64,000 nt of DNA, taken from contig NZ_QICQ01000002.1 in NCBI RefSeq assembly GCF_003201195.1, positions 1 to 64,000 of the forward strand, given 5' to 3'. Source of the stretch: Nitrosomonas eutropha (lineage in GTDB: Bacteria > Pseudomonadota > Gammaproteobacteria > Burkholderiales > Nitrosomonadaceae). Under the pieces are notes generated by a model. That model had not been told where the DNA came from. It did not search any database and saw only the letters and a list, made by a program, of their open reading frames with translations. The translations under genes and the position numbers were made by a program. This document shows, piece after piece, positions 1 to 8,645 of this stretch (its first letter is position 1; each line of letters opens with the position of its first letter).

Positions 1-1
1 A

Positions 2-91
2 CGGCTGTGGAAGAACTGTGAGCGCTTACTCAACACCAGCTTGCAGTTTATTCACCTGGCCTTCCTGGCCCTTCTACTCAAAAGACTTTGA
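2..91 (+). pseudogene. C-terminal fragment of an IS4/IS5-type DDE transposase, cut by the window edge
   Basis: The frame opens at the window edge and ends at a TGA at 89-91. The 29 visible residues (RLWKNCERLLNTSLQF, then a hydrophobic stretch ending LLLKRL) match the usual C-terminus of IS5-type transposases, where an N-C-E-R-x-L motif is followed by a leucine-rich tail. Whether the gene is intact upstream cannot be seen. The next 200 bases carry no gene, and no terminal inverted repeat could be assigned with confidence. Confidence 0.6.
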
Positions 92-296
92 ACAGACTCT
101 CAGATAGTGGAGCCTCCTCAAAACCCGGGGCGGTTCATTCAGAGTGCGTCTGCAAAAGACGTACTATTATAGGTAAGTAATACTATCAAAACGTAACACG
201 GAAATAATATGCGATAAGTATAATTTGGAATTATCGATGGTGCATTGTGCCGGCACCAATCGACACTCATTCCTGCAACCTGCTAAGGACGATGCC

Positions 297-704
297 ATGA
301 ACACCCCTGAAAATTCCCTGACAAAAGAACAGATCACACACTTTGCGCAACGGATCGATGCACGCAAGAGCCTTTTACTTGGTGAAATTCGCCAGGTATT
401 GGCACGCTCCCGCAACGAATACTATGTCGATCTTATTGGCGGAGCTGGTGATTCTGGAGATACGGCGACAGCTTCCTTGCTCCGCGACATCACCGAGGCC
501 GAAGTCATTCGCGATATAGGTGAGGTGCGCGACATCGTTGCTGCTGAGGATCGTATCGCAACCGGGAAGTACGGCTTGTGCATCGACTGCGGAGAGCCTG
601 TCCGCTACAAAAGGCTGGATGCGTATCCGACTGCCAAACGCTGCTTTACTTGTCAGGTACGCCGTGAAAGATTGCTGGCGCCATCTCCTTATACAGGTCG
701 ATAA
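297..704 (+). CDS. DksA/TraR family C4 zinc-finger protein
   Basis: The product is a 135-residue member of the DksA/TraR family, whose members bind the secondary channel of RNA polymerase and alter promoter choice. An N-terminal helical region (about residues 8-90) precedes a C4 zinc finger with Cys95, Cys98, Cys116 and Cys119 (CIDC and CFTC). A D-x-x-D-x-A pattern at residues 52-57 fits the acidic coiled-coil tip that matters in DksA. The ATG at 297 is preferred over the upstream start at 225 because AAGGAC at 285-290 is a well-placed ribosome binding site and homologues start near here. It is shorter than standard DksA (about 150 residues), so it is probably an accessory paralogue. Confidence 0.85.
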   Translation: MNTPENSLTKEQITHFAQRIDARKSLLLGEIRQVLARSRNEYYVDLIGGAGDSGDTATASLLRDITEAEVIRDIGEVRDIVAAEDRIATGKYGLCIDCGEPVRYKRLDAYPTAKRCFTCQVRRERLLAPSPYTGR

Positions 705-816
705 CCATCGAACGGGATAGGTCTATCAGGATAAATCTGTTCCCAGTCCCAGGCGACAGTAATTACTTGCTCAAACGACAGTGCAAAGTACAGCGACCTA
801 TAAAAGGGAAACAGAA

Positions 817-1563
817 ATGAATAATCTAGAAAATCAAGTCATTATCGTAACTGGCGGTGCCGCTGGGATAGGTGCTGCAATCACCACTGTATTAACGCAG
901 CGAGGCGCATCTGTTGTCGTCGTTGATATCAATGAAGCAGCAGGCACAGCAATCGCGCAGAGCAATCCAGGTCAGATTGTTTTTTTAAAGGGTGATGTCT
1001 CCAGTGAGTCCGTTGCCAAGCAAGCCGTTGAACTGGCAATAGCCAGATTTGGCAAGCTGACAGGGCTGGTCAATAATGCCCATGCGTCCACCCAAAAGCC
1101 ACTAATAGAGCTGAGCAAAGAAGATTGGGCTTTATCCTTTGGCACCGGCTTTAATGCAACGTTATACTTTATGAAAGCCGCTTATCCGGAGCTGACAAAA
1201 TCTGGCGGCTCCATCGTCAACTTTGGCTCAGGAGCAGCGCTCCTTGGACTCGAGCAGCAAGCCAGTTATACAGCAGCCAAAGAAGCTATCCGCGGATTAA
1301 GCAGGGTCGCCGCCAACGAATGGGCTAAAGACAACATTCGTGTCAATGTAGTCTCACCAAAGGCCTTGACCGAAGGGGTCGCTCACTGGAAAGCTGAGTA
1401 CCCGGAGCAATACGCAGCATCTGCCAGCAATATTCCGTTGCAGCGTTTTGGCGATCCGCAAAAAGATGTTGCTCCAGTTGTTGCCTTTTTACTCAGCGAA
1501 GATAGTCGCTATATGACTGGACAAACACTAATGGCGGACGGAGGCTCAATTCAGCTTAGGTAA
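817..1563 (+). CDS. Short-chain dehydrogenase/reductase (SDR)
   Basis: This 248-residue classical SDR is an NAD(P)-dependent oxidoreductase of unknown substrate. The Rossmann glycine motif TGGAAGIG is at residues 12-19, Asp37 at the end of beta-2 suggests NAD preference, and the catalytic set is Asn113, Ser138, Tyr151 and Lys155 (YTAAK). The usual NNAG is NNAH here (residues 86-89), a small departure. The C-terminal GGS at the end of the fold is normal. The ATG at 817 follows an AGGGA ribosome binding site; the longer frame from 781 adds 12 unlikely residues. It stands alone, between the DksA-like gene and rtcB. Confidence 0.85.
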   Translation: MNNLENQVIIVTGGAAGIGAAITTVLTQRGASVVVVDINEAAGTAIAQSNPGQIVFLKGDVSSESVAKQAVELAIARFGKLTGLVNNAHASTQKPLIELSKEDWALSFGTGFNATLYFMKAAYPELTKSGGSIVNFGSGAALLGLEQQASYTAAKEAIRGLSRVAANEWAKDNIRVNVVSPKALTEGVAHWKAEYPEQYAASASNIPLQRFGDPQKDVAPVVAFLLSEDSRYMTGQTLMADGGSIQLR

Positions 1564-1643
1564 ATGTAAATGTTCTGTTTGTTTTCAGCTCGACCGACCA
1601 AACCTGACTCCGCTATCAATAATTATTATATGGAGATATTGTT

Positions 1644-2816
1644 ATGCACACTAATGGAAAAGCAATTATTACAACGGAAAAACTGCCAATAAAGCTGTGG
1701 TTGGAAGCCGATCAAATGGAGGAGGGAGCGTTGGAGCAGGCGCGCAATCTTGCCAATTTGCCATTTGCCTTTAAGCATATCGCCATTATGCCCGACACTC
1801 ACGAAGGTTACGGCATGCCCATCGGGGCTATCCTAGCCACTAAGGGGGTCATCGTACCCAACGCCGTCGGTGTGGATATCGGCTGCGGTATGTGTTCCCT
1901 ACGGACCAATCTGACAGATATCTCAACAGAGGATCTGAAAACCATCATGAGTATCATCCGCAACACCATTCCGGTGGGTTTCAACCACCACAAAACGCAG
2001 CAAGATGAAGCTTGGATGCCCGAAAGGAAAGGCGATCTGCCTATCGTCAATCAAGAGTACGAAAGCGCCCTATATCAGATTGGCACATTAGGTGGCGGCA
2101 ATCACTTTATCGAAATCCAAAAAGGCTCAGATGGTTATATTTGGATTATGATCCACTCTGGCTCTCGCAATATCGGCTTTACAGTCGCCAACCATTACAA
2201 TGATGTAGCAAAAGCATTAAATAAGGCAGCCGGCGAAGATATCTCGAATGACTTAGCCTACCTTCCAGAGTCATCTGAGTATTTCGAACTGTACAAAAAT
2301 GAAATGGACTACTGCCTTGAGTTTGCCCTAGCCAATCGAAAATTAATGATGGAGCGGGTAAAAACGGCATTTAGAGAGATTCGGCCTGAGGTTGGATTCA
2401 GCGAATTTATTAATAAACCACATAACTTTGCCGCCGAAGAAGAACATTTTGGCGAAACCGTTCTTGTTCATCGCAAAGGTGCAACACGAGCGCGAAAAGG
2501 TGAATGGGGCATGATTCCTGGCTCGCAAGGTACCGGTTCCTTTCTGGTAAAAGGTAAAGGTGAAGCACAATCTTTCGAGTCTTGCGCACATGGTGCTGGA
2601 CGCATTATGAGTCGTACCCAAGCCCGCAAAAAACTAGACCTAGAGGAAGAAATCCAAGCCCTTGATGATCTCGGTGTTTTACACGCCATCCGCGGCCGTA
2701 AAGATCTGGATGAAGCGCCAGGCTCTTATAAAGATATCGATGAAGTGATGAACCACCAAAAAGACTTGGTCGAGGTACAAATTGAATTGCAACCACTGGC
2801 TGTTATCAAGGGGTAA
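1644..2816 (+). CDS. rtcB: RtcB-family RNA-splicing ligase
   Basis: The 390-residue protein belongs to the RtcB family, GTP- and manganese-dependent ligases that join 2',3'-cyclic phosphate or 3'-phosphate RNA ends to 5'-hydroxyl ends. Visible family motifs are DTHEGYGMPIGA (51-62), VGVDIGCGM with metal-binding Cys81, GGGNHFIEI (150-158), HSGSRNIG (171-178) and CAHGAGR (314-320), whose His316 is the position guanylylated in characterised enzymes. At 390 residues it is shorter than the archaeal type and near bacterial RtcB length. GGAG lies about 10 bases before the ATG. No RtcA or RtcR gene is adjacent, so control by the classical rtc regulator is not seen here. Confidence 0.9.
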   Translation: MHTNGKAIITTEKLPIKLWLEADQMEEGALEQARNLANLPFAFKHIAIMPDTHEGYGMPIGAILATKGVIVPNAVGVDIGCGMCSLRTNLTDISTEDLKTIMSIIRNTIPVGFNHHKTQQDEAWMPERKGDLPIVNQEYESALYQIGTLGGGNHFIEIQKGSDGYIWIMIHSGSRNIGFTVANHYNDVAKALNKAAGEDISNDLAYLPESSEYFELYKNEMDYCLEFALANRKLMMERVKTAFREIRPEVGFSEFINKPHNFAAEEEHFGETVLVHRKGATRARKGEWGMIPGSQGTGSFLVKGKGEAQSFESCAHGAGRIMSRTQARKKLDLEEEIQALDDLGVLHAIRGRKDLDEAPGSYKDIDEVMNHQKDLVEVQIELQPLAVIKG

Positions 2817-2845
2817 CCCTCACACAAAAACAATTGGTAGTTGTT

Positions 2846-3050
2846 CAGTCGAACACAATTACACCTCCATCGGTATCAGTAAACGTGCGTTTCAATAATC
2901 GTTTTTCCATACTTTGCCAGATCAGTTCACACTTTTGGGCGTCATATCCCCTAGCCAACACTTCTGCGAATCTGCCAATCAGGAAAATACGCCTTACCTC
3001 TGATCGGCAGGAGTGTTTACAGACGCCTCCGCAATAACTCCAACGGGGAA
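2846..3050 (-). pseudogene. Fragment duplicating part of the surface-glycan gene at 51454-52812
   Basis: The reverse strand encodes VRRIFLIGRFAEVLAR, then DAQKCELIWQS and LLKRTFTDTDGGVIVFD, which closely match residues about 82-133 of the intact gene at 51454-52812. Nucleotide similarity extends further, to the CCCCGTTGGAG motif at the fragment's 5' end (parent about 51645-51855). Relative to the parent there is a 2-base deletion in the AGAGG(CG)TAAG stretch, so the fragment is frameshifted and cannot be functional. It ends abruptly beside the GH3 pseudogene. It is either a diverged partial duplication or the remnant of a lost paralogue. Confidence 0.75.
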
Positions 3051-3072
3051 GTAATTCGAAGTAATACTCGGA

Positions 3073-4949
3073 GTTCAGGCTCAGCCAAAGCACTTTGCGG
3101 GCAACGAACACGAGTTTCAGTTTGAACGCTGGACCGCAGCTGTGCACATTCCCAGCCGTGCGCTGCACGAACTCTATCTGCTACCTTTCGAGATGGTAGT
3201 CAAGGATGCCCAGCCCGCATCGTTAATGTGCGCGTACCCGCACATTAACGGCGCTTACGCTTGCGACAACCATGCACTGCTGGTACAGACCTTACGCCAG
3301 CGTTGGGATTTCGATGGATGGGTGGAAAGTGACCGGCGCGCGATGCATAGCACTGTGGATGCGTTGCTGGCGGGCGTTGGTTACGAACTCGATTCCGAAC
3401 CGCGGTTCTATACCGAAAACAAGATCATGGCAGCGCTGGCAGCGGGTGATATCACCGAACAGCATATCGACGCGGCACTCAGGCCGCGCCACGTCAAAAT
3501 GTTCGAATTCGACCAGTTCGAAAATCCTTTCAACCAGATCATCAATGTGGATCTCGACACCAACGCCGCCAAGGCGCGTGCACTCGTGGAAGGGGGCATT
3601 ACGTTGCTCAAGAATGACGGCGGCACCCTGCCATTGAAACCCAACGTCCAATCAATCGCCTTGATCGGCCACAAGTGGTTTGCCGGTTCGGCCACCATGC
3701 CACCGCGCAACCTCAGTCCGAGCGAACTCACTACGGTTGTGGCGCCCTACACGGTGACACCGAAGCAAGGCCTCGAAAATACCTTGACCAAAATCGGTGG
3801 ATCCGCCACGGTGACCTACAATGATGGCACCGATATCGCATCCGCCGTCAATCTGGCAATGAATTCCGATGTCGTCATCCTCATGGTGGGGACCAATCCG
3901 CGCGAGACACGTGATCTGTTGAAGCTCACGCTGCCCACGCTGTGCACCAACGATGGCGATCCATCCGACCCGGACCCGTCCTATCCTTCTGACTCCGGTT
4001 TGCCCGGGACCATAAAAGCGGCCGGTGAGGTTTGTGTCGAGCAGGATCAACTCGTGCGCGAGGTTGCGGCGGCGAATCCTAACAACGTCGTGGTGCTGTA
4101 TTCTGCGGGGGGGTGATAATGAACTGGCTTGACCTAGTGCCTGCCCTCGTGGCCGCATGGTTTCCGGGTCAGGATGACGGCGACGTGGTGGCCGACATCC
4201 TATTTGGGGTCATCAATCCGTCTGGAAAACTGCCCGTAAGCTTCCCGACCAGCGAGCACGAGGCGGCCTTCGCCACCGAGATGCAGTATCCGGGAACACG
4301 CGAGAACAACGGTCTGCCCGGCGGCCCCGGATTTCCGCTCGGCGATGGCAGCCCGCAACTTGTCAGCCACTATTCCGAAAACTTGGGTTGGTACGAGGCC
4401 AATGGTGTCAAGCCAGCGTTTGCCTTCGGCCACGGCCTCTCATTCACGACCTTCGAGTACAACGATCTGAGGCTCAAGCGGAAATATCGTCGTGTGTTCG
4501 AACAGGTGCCGGTTCCGGGCACCGGCAGGGAAAACATTCCACAGCGCTTCTATCGTCGGCTCGTTGAACTGGTACCCGTATTGACGGTCGAGTACACTCT
4601 TACCAACACCGGTTCTGTCGCCGGTGCTGAGGCATCGCAGATTTACCTCGAACTACCACGGCAGGCGGATCAACCATCCAAACGTCTCGTCAGATTCAAG
4701 AAGGTATTCCTCGAGCTCAATGAGAGTGCTCGCATCACCGTTGATATAGACGCCTCCGCCCCCAACCACCCCTTCTCCTCGTTCGTGCCGGACGACCCGG
4801 ACAACCTTGCAGCATGGGCCGAGGGAGAGTGGGTGTCGCACGCTGGCGCCTACCGGGTGCACGTTGGCGGGTCATCCGCTGAGACGCCGCTTGTGCAACG
4901 TATGGGCATGGCCTTCCCGCGCATCAACAATCGCTCGGCGCGCCGGTAA
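3073..4949 (+). pseudogene. Truncated and frameshifted GH3 beta-glucosidase
   Basis: Two consecutive frames read as one glycoside hydrolase family 3 protein. The first starts without a start codon inside the catalytic domain (PKHFAGNE at 3085), continues through the nucleophile region (FDGWVESD, Asp codon 3331-3333; the usual SDW is SDR), and stops at a TGA at 4114-4116. The second continues with MNWLDLVPALVAAWFPGQ, the GH3 C-terminal alpha/beta domain, and an Fn3-like tail. One extra G in the run of seven at 4107-4113 would rejoin the frames. The N-terminal third of the enzyme is missing. Its GC content is visibly higher than its neighbours', which suggests transfer. The loss of the N-terminus makes it dead even if the G-run is a sequencing error. 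Confidence 0.85.
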
Positions 4950-4963
4950 CCATCCATTGTCCC

Positions 4964-4997
4964 CCGGGTCATCACAAGCGATTTTGCGATGACCCGG
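4964..4997 (+). terminator. Hairpin after the GH3 pseudogene
   Basis: A perfect 10-base inverted repeat, CCGGGTCATC and GATGACCCGG, with a 14-base loop starts 15 bases after the GH3 stop codon. It lacks a T-run, so it may be a weak terminator or only a 3' stem. Confidence 0.35.
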
Positions 4998-5089
4998 CAG
5001 ATACGGAGAGAAGTCGCTCAACGCCTCGTCGAGATCATAGATACCTTCTGTGTAGTAGGCTGTTGACATCGAAAAGATGGTGAGGTTAC

Positions 5090-5746
5090 ATGCTGGTTAT
5101 AAAAGGAATATGATTTTCGACTGAGGTGATTCTGGTCCATATACGCTGGTACGCGGCATATCCATTAAGTTGCCGGCAACTGGAAGAAATGATAGAGGAA
5201 CGTGGTGTATTTGTGGATCATTCTACAGTGAACTGTTGGGCGATCTGGTTTTTACCATTACTGGGGGAAATTTTCAAAAAGTATAAGCACCTGGCTGGCG
5301 GATGGACGAAGCTTATATTAAGATCAAAGGCACTTGGAAATACCTCTATCATACTGTAGACAGGATGGTAAGGTGATCGACTTTCAATTAACGGCCGAGC
5401 GTGATGCCAAATGCTTTTTTGACATAGCCATGCAAGCCAATGGCGCTCCTGAGAAAGGATCACGATGGATAAAAATGGCGCCCATAAAGCAGCAATTGAC
5501 AAGATCAATGCCAACAGAGAGATGCTCATGATGGTTCGTCAGGTCAAATACCTCAACAATATTGTGGAACAAGCCCATCTGGCAGTGAAGCGAATAACAA
5601 AACCGATGCTCAGATTCAAATCTTTTCAATCCGCTAAAAATAGCTTGGCTCGCATTGAACTCATGCACATGATTCACAAAGGTCAGATGATGATGGAAGG
5701 AGCTGACAAGATGTCTTTTGCTGAGCAATTTTATTTTATATGCTGA
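5090..5746 (+). pseudogene. Decayed IS6-family transposase
   Basis: Pieces in three frames reconstruct an IS6/IS240-type DDE transposase. They are ILVHIRWYAAYPLS with LEEMIEERGVFVDHSTVN (from about 5126), then MDEAYIKIKGTWKYLYHTVD (about 5302-5361), then IDFQLTAERDAK (about 5375), then RQVKYLNNIVEQAHLAVKR and KPMLRFKSF (to 5746). An in-frame TGA at 5111-5113 breaks the start. At least three frameshifts show that it is inactive. The order DDE core, YLNNIVEQ and KRITKPM is typical of the family. I found no convincing terminal inverted repeats. Confidence 0.85.
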
Positions 5747-5839
5747 CAGAGTCAATCCGCTTAGTTAAATATCGCATCCTGGATGTTCGTCTTGGTGTCA
5801 AAAATTATTGCATTCTATTTAATAAGGAGTTTCACTATA

Positions 5840-6463
5840 ATGAAATCCATCAAAGTTGCTGTCATTTATTACAGCCTTACTGGCCACAACCTGCAACTGG
5901 CTAAAGCTGCTGCCGATGCTGCGAAAGAAGCGGGCGCGGAAGTACGCCTGGCGCGTGTTATGGAACTAATTCCGACAGAAAAATTGGAATCAAACGAAGG
6001 CTGGAAAAATTATATGAAAGCTGCTCAAGGTATTCCAGAAGCAAGCCTGGATGATCTGGATTGGGCAGATGTTTTTATTTTCAGCACACCAACACGCTAT
6101 GGAAACGTGGCAGCACAAATGAAAATGTTTCTTGATTCCACAGGTGGCTTATGGTCCGCTGGAAAGCTCGCCAACAAGGTGGCGACCGTAATGACAAGCG
6201 CGCAAAATTTGCATGGTGGACAAGAGTCTACAACGCTTACCTTGTACAATATTATGCATCACTGGGGTGCGATCGTCGTCGCTCCTGGCTACACCAACGA
6301 ATGTATCTATAAATCCGGCGGCAATCCCTATGGTGCCAGCGCCACCGCCAGCCGCGACGTAACAGTTTCAGGCGAAGTGCTGGAGGCCGCGCGCCATCAA
6401 GCGCGGCGAGCTGTACAAATTGCCAGTTGGATTAAAACGGGTCAGGCAACTGGGCATCAGTAA
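5840..6463 (+). CDS. wrbA: WrbA-type flavodoxin-like NAD(P)H:quinone oxidoreductase
   Basis: The 207-residue product has a flavodoxin fold. An N-terminal phosphate-binding loop for FMN (YYSLTGHN, residues 10-17) is followed by STPTRYGNVAAQMK and the late segment GGNPYGAS, all typical of WrbA. Family members reduce quinones by two electrons and so limit semiquinone radicals. The ATG at 5840 is chosen because AAGGAG at 5824-5829 is upstream and the family starts here; the longer frame from 5783 adds 19 residues without support. It is a single gene between an IS6 relic and a gene-poor stretch. Confidence 0.88.
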   Translation: MKSIKVAVIYYSLTGHNLQLAKAAADAAKEAGAEVRLARVMELIPTEKLESNEGWKNYMKAAQGIPEASLDDLDWADVFIFSTPTRYGNVAAQMKMFLDSTGGLWSAGKLANKVATVMTSAQNLHGGQESTTLTLYNIMHHWGAIVVAPGYTNECIYKSGGNPYGASATASRDVTVSGEVLEAARHQARRAVQIASWIKTGQATGHQ

Positions 6464-6884
6464 ACCCGCAGTAGGTCGCTATATTCAAGCTGAAAAACAA
6501 AGCGTCTCAAATTCCTGCGTATTACTAATGACGAAGCCTTCTAGCAAATAGGGGACAGACCACGGTTTCTCGCTTTCACCACGGCTCGCCTGCTACATCC
6601 ACGGGAGCCCAAAACCGTGTAGAGTAGAGGACAGGTGCATTTGGTTTTGCATTACCGTTTCCGCCATTTTTATCTGGCGGGATTTCAGCTTTTGTCGCGG
6701 AAAGCGCTGCAACGCTTCTCTACGACTCCGAATCTTGTGCCGCTTCATCAGGTGGTTACGCAGAGACGATCTTCTGCATACGTGTTCAGTCCCAGATGAT
6801 TAAAGTAGTGCAAGGGAAGTGCCTGAGTCAGCGCCGGTGTTTTGATCGTGCGCCGACTTGCTCTTGTTCCACGCATTGCTGACA
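6464..6884. other. Gene-free stretch between wrbA and the attC-like site
   Basis: No coding frame is supported here. GGGGACAGACCACGGTTT (starting about 6548) forms an inverted repeat with AAAACCGTG about 50 bases later, a pattern often seen beside REP-associated transposase genes. Only this short piece is present. A sigma-54-like element on the minus strand is listed separately. Confidence 0.4.
6809..6824 (-). promoter_or_regulatory. Orphan sigma-54-like -24/-12 element
   Basis: The reverse strand reads AGGCACTTCCCTTGCA. GG and GC are separated by exactly ten bases, and the match to TGGCAC-N5-TTGCA is close. It points left toward 6463, where no minus-strand gene is found, so it may be a relic or chance. 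Confidence 0.3.
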
Positions 6885-6930
6885 CTTACGCCGCGCTTTT
6901 GCGGCGTCCCGTTTAAACGACATGTTAGGC
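6885..6930 (-). other. Half attC-like (integron recombination) site overlapping the psiE stop
   Basis: On the minus strand GCCTAAC (6930-6924) is followed by GTCGTTTAAACGGGA and then by a hairpin CGCCGC-AAAAGC-GCGGCG (6906-6889). That is the layout of the R'' side of an integron attC site, and the TAA stop of the preceding gene falls inside GCCTAAC, as in gene cassettes. I could not find the matching R' box (GTTRRRY) on the far side, so the site is at best half preserved. No integron integrase is in the window. Confidence 0.4.
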
Positions 6931-7458
6931 TGTATGCCTCTCGGCATCTGTCGATGTATTCTCGGGACGTTGTAGTGCCTGCGTTTGAGGAAGACGATCG
7001 TCACGCTCACGCAATAACCAGTAGACAATACCTATTGCCAGAGTTATAGCGGCTAAGCCATACATGCTTTCGGCAGTTATTTCCTTAAGATCCAAGATAA
7101 TAACTTTACGAGCTATCGCAAGCAGGGCAATGAGCAAGACGACCTTCGTTTGAATGACGCTTTGTTGCCGAGTGACCGTGTATTGGAGGGTATGGTTGAA
7201 CTCTAGCGCGATCAATACCGTCATGATCTCGCCGAAGACGTTTTGGAACATTTTATGGTCGAGCGGGTCCATGGCACCAAACACGAGGCCACTGATAACT
7301 CCGGTAAATAAACGGAAGGTGGCTACAATAACAATTAACGTAATCAGCAGTGTGAGAAAAAGGGCAATCACGCTTTCGAAGCGTTGATAGAAGGTCATGA
7401 TGTTCCACTGTTTTGCAATGATGTCCCACTGTTTTGCAATGTTCTTCCACATACTCAA
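6925..7458 (-). CDS. PsiE-like membrane protein, possible cassette gene
   Basis: The 177-residue protein has four predicted membrane segments: FLTLLITLIVIVATFRLF, VFGEIMTVLIALEF, VVLLIALLAIARKVIIL and YGLAAITLAIGIVYWLL. It resembles the phosphate-starvation-inducible PsiE family (YjbA), including the conserved basic step (ARKVI) in the third segment; its biochemical role is unknown. The frame starts with TTG at 7458, 8 bases after GGAG; an ATG at 7452 is an alternative. Residues about 8-21 contain a seven-residue duplication (AKQWDII/AKQWNIM). Its stop codon lies within an attC-like site, which suggests arrival as a gene cassette. Confidence 0.7.
   Translation of the reverse strand: MSMWKNIAKQWDIIAKQWNIMTFYQRFESVIALFLTLLITLIVIVATFRLFTGVISGLVFGAMDPLDHKMFQNVFGEIMTVLIALEFNHTLQYTVTRQQSVIQTKVVLLIALLAIARKVIILDLKEITAESMYGLAAITLAIGIVYWLLRERDDRLPQTQALQRPENTSTDAERHTA
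7405..7441 (-). repeat. 21-bp tandem duplication in the psiE start region
   Basis: CCACTGTTTTGCAATG occurs at 7405-7420 and again at 7426-7441, a period of 21 bases. It keeps the frame and adds seven residues to the N-terminus of the PsiE-like protein. Confidence 0.8.
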
Positions 7459-7662
7459 TTTCGCCTCTCCTTGACTCTTTATAGGGTTTATCTAAATAGT
7501 CGCCACTGAAAAACACTTGCTACTGATTGCAGTTTTTGGAATTACATCTGATTTTCTATTGCTCATTCAGATTAATTCGCATGAACTAAGGTTTTTATCA
7601 GAAGATTGGGGTGATTTCTGTATTTCCTACACGGAAAATACAGCAAAAAGATGGCCAGGCAG

Positions 7663-8392
7663 CTATTGTTTCAGATTCCAGGCACAAGCGGCCATCAAGA
7701 GGTTGATGTGATCACCAATAGCGCCTTTCAGGTCATTTTTTGTCATTCGGTAATCTGCTTTTAAATGACCAATGATGGGTTCAATGGTTGCACGTCTTTT
7801 ACATTGCTTGCGCCTTCTGTCTCGCTGGTAACGGTTATCCTGTTTGAGGGTCTTGCCCGGTAGTACGATGGATTCCGTTGACTTCACGCTTGCTACGATA
7901 ACCGCGATCACACACTGCTGCCTGCCTGGCAGGCTTTGCCGCGCGAGGCTTCTACATGATGCAAGATAGCCGGGAGCGTATGGTTGTCGTGCATATTTTG
8001 CTCATGGCTGGCAATGGAGGCTTTGCTACCGTATTCGTACTGTTTGTGATCTTTCCCTTTAGCCACGCAGTACACTTGCGGCTCATGCAGTGAATAGAGC
8101 TTGTTGCTGTCTTTGGATTGTTGCTGCAGCACTTGTCCATACAACAGGAAATCTCGCTGATAATGCTCAAACAAGCAGGGTTGCGGTAATTCCCAGATCA
8201 AAATACCCGCTGCTGAATTGCCAGATGCGCCTGTTCCTTTCTTGTAATGAACCGAGAATACTTCATCAAATTCGTGCCAGGGGACAACACTGCCAGTTGC
8301 AACAGTGGATCCGTAGGATCAAGTTGCCATAAAAGATCGGTTGCAAACAAATTAGGTTGATGAGAAATTTTACTCGGCGTGAGCATCGACAA
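7663..8392 (-). pseudogene. Decayed IS5-type transposase with internal deletion
   Basis: Read on the minus strand, three pieces make a transposase. They are an N-terminus (MLTPSKISHQPNLFATDLLW, QLDPTDPLLQL), a middle part (KLYSLHEPQVYCVAKGKD, YEYGSKASI) and a C-terminus (RRATIEPIIGHLKADYRM, INLLMAACAWNLKQ). The CDRGYRSKREVNG motif between the last two is split over frames near 7870-7915. The frame also breaks near 8198-8250, where the segment between KKGTGA and LYGQVLQQ is missing compared with full-length relatives. It is clearly inactive. The family assignment (IS5-type DDE) rests on the C-terminal IEPxIGHLK motif. Confidence 0.8.
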
Positions 8393-8645
8393 TCACCGTT
8401 TCGACCAGAAAAATAACGCAGGTCTTATCATTCCCGGTCGATTCGATCAGCATAAATAATAGCGTATCTCATAAAAATCAATCTGTTATTGTGATTTTCA
8501 GGAGTAATTTGTAGTGACTAAATAGAAACACAGGAACGGAAAGAACAGAATTCTTCCCTGATAAAAAAGGGCTTATTTGAGTAAAGGGGCAAGGAAAGAA
8601 AGAATGCTTCGAATTGTGCGAGGAGACCGAATTCGTAAGAAAAAT

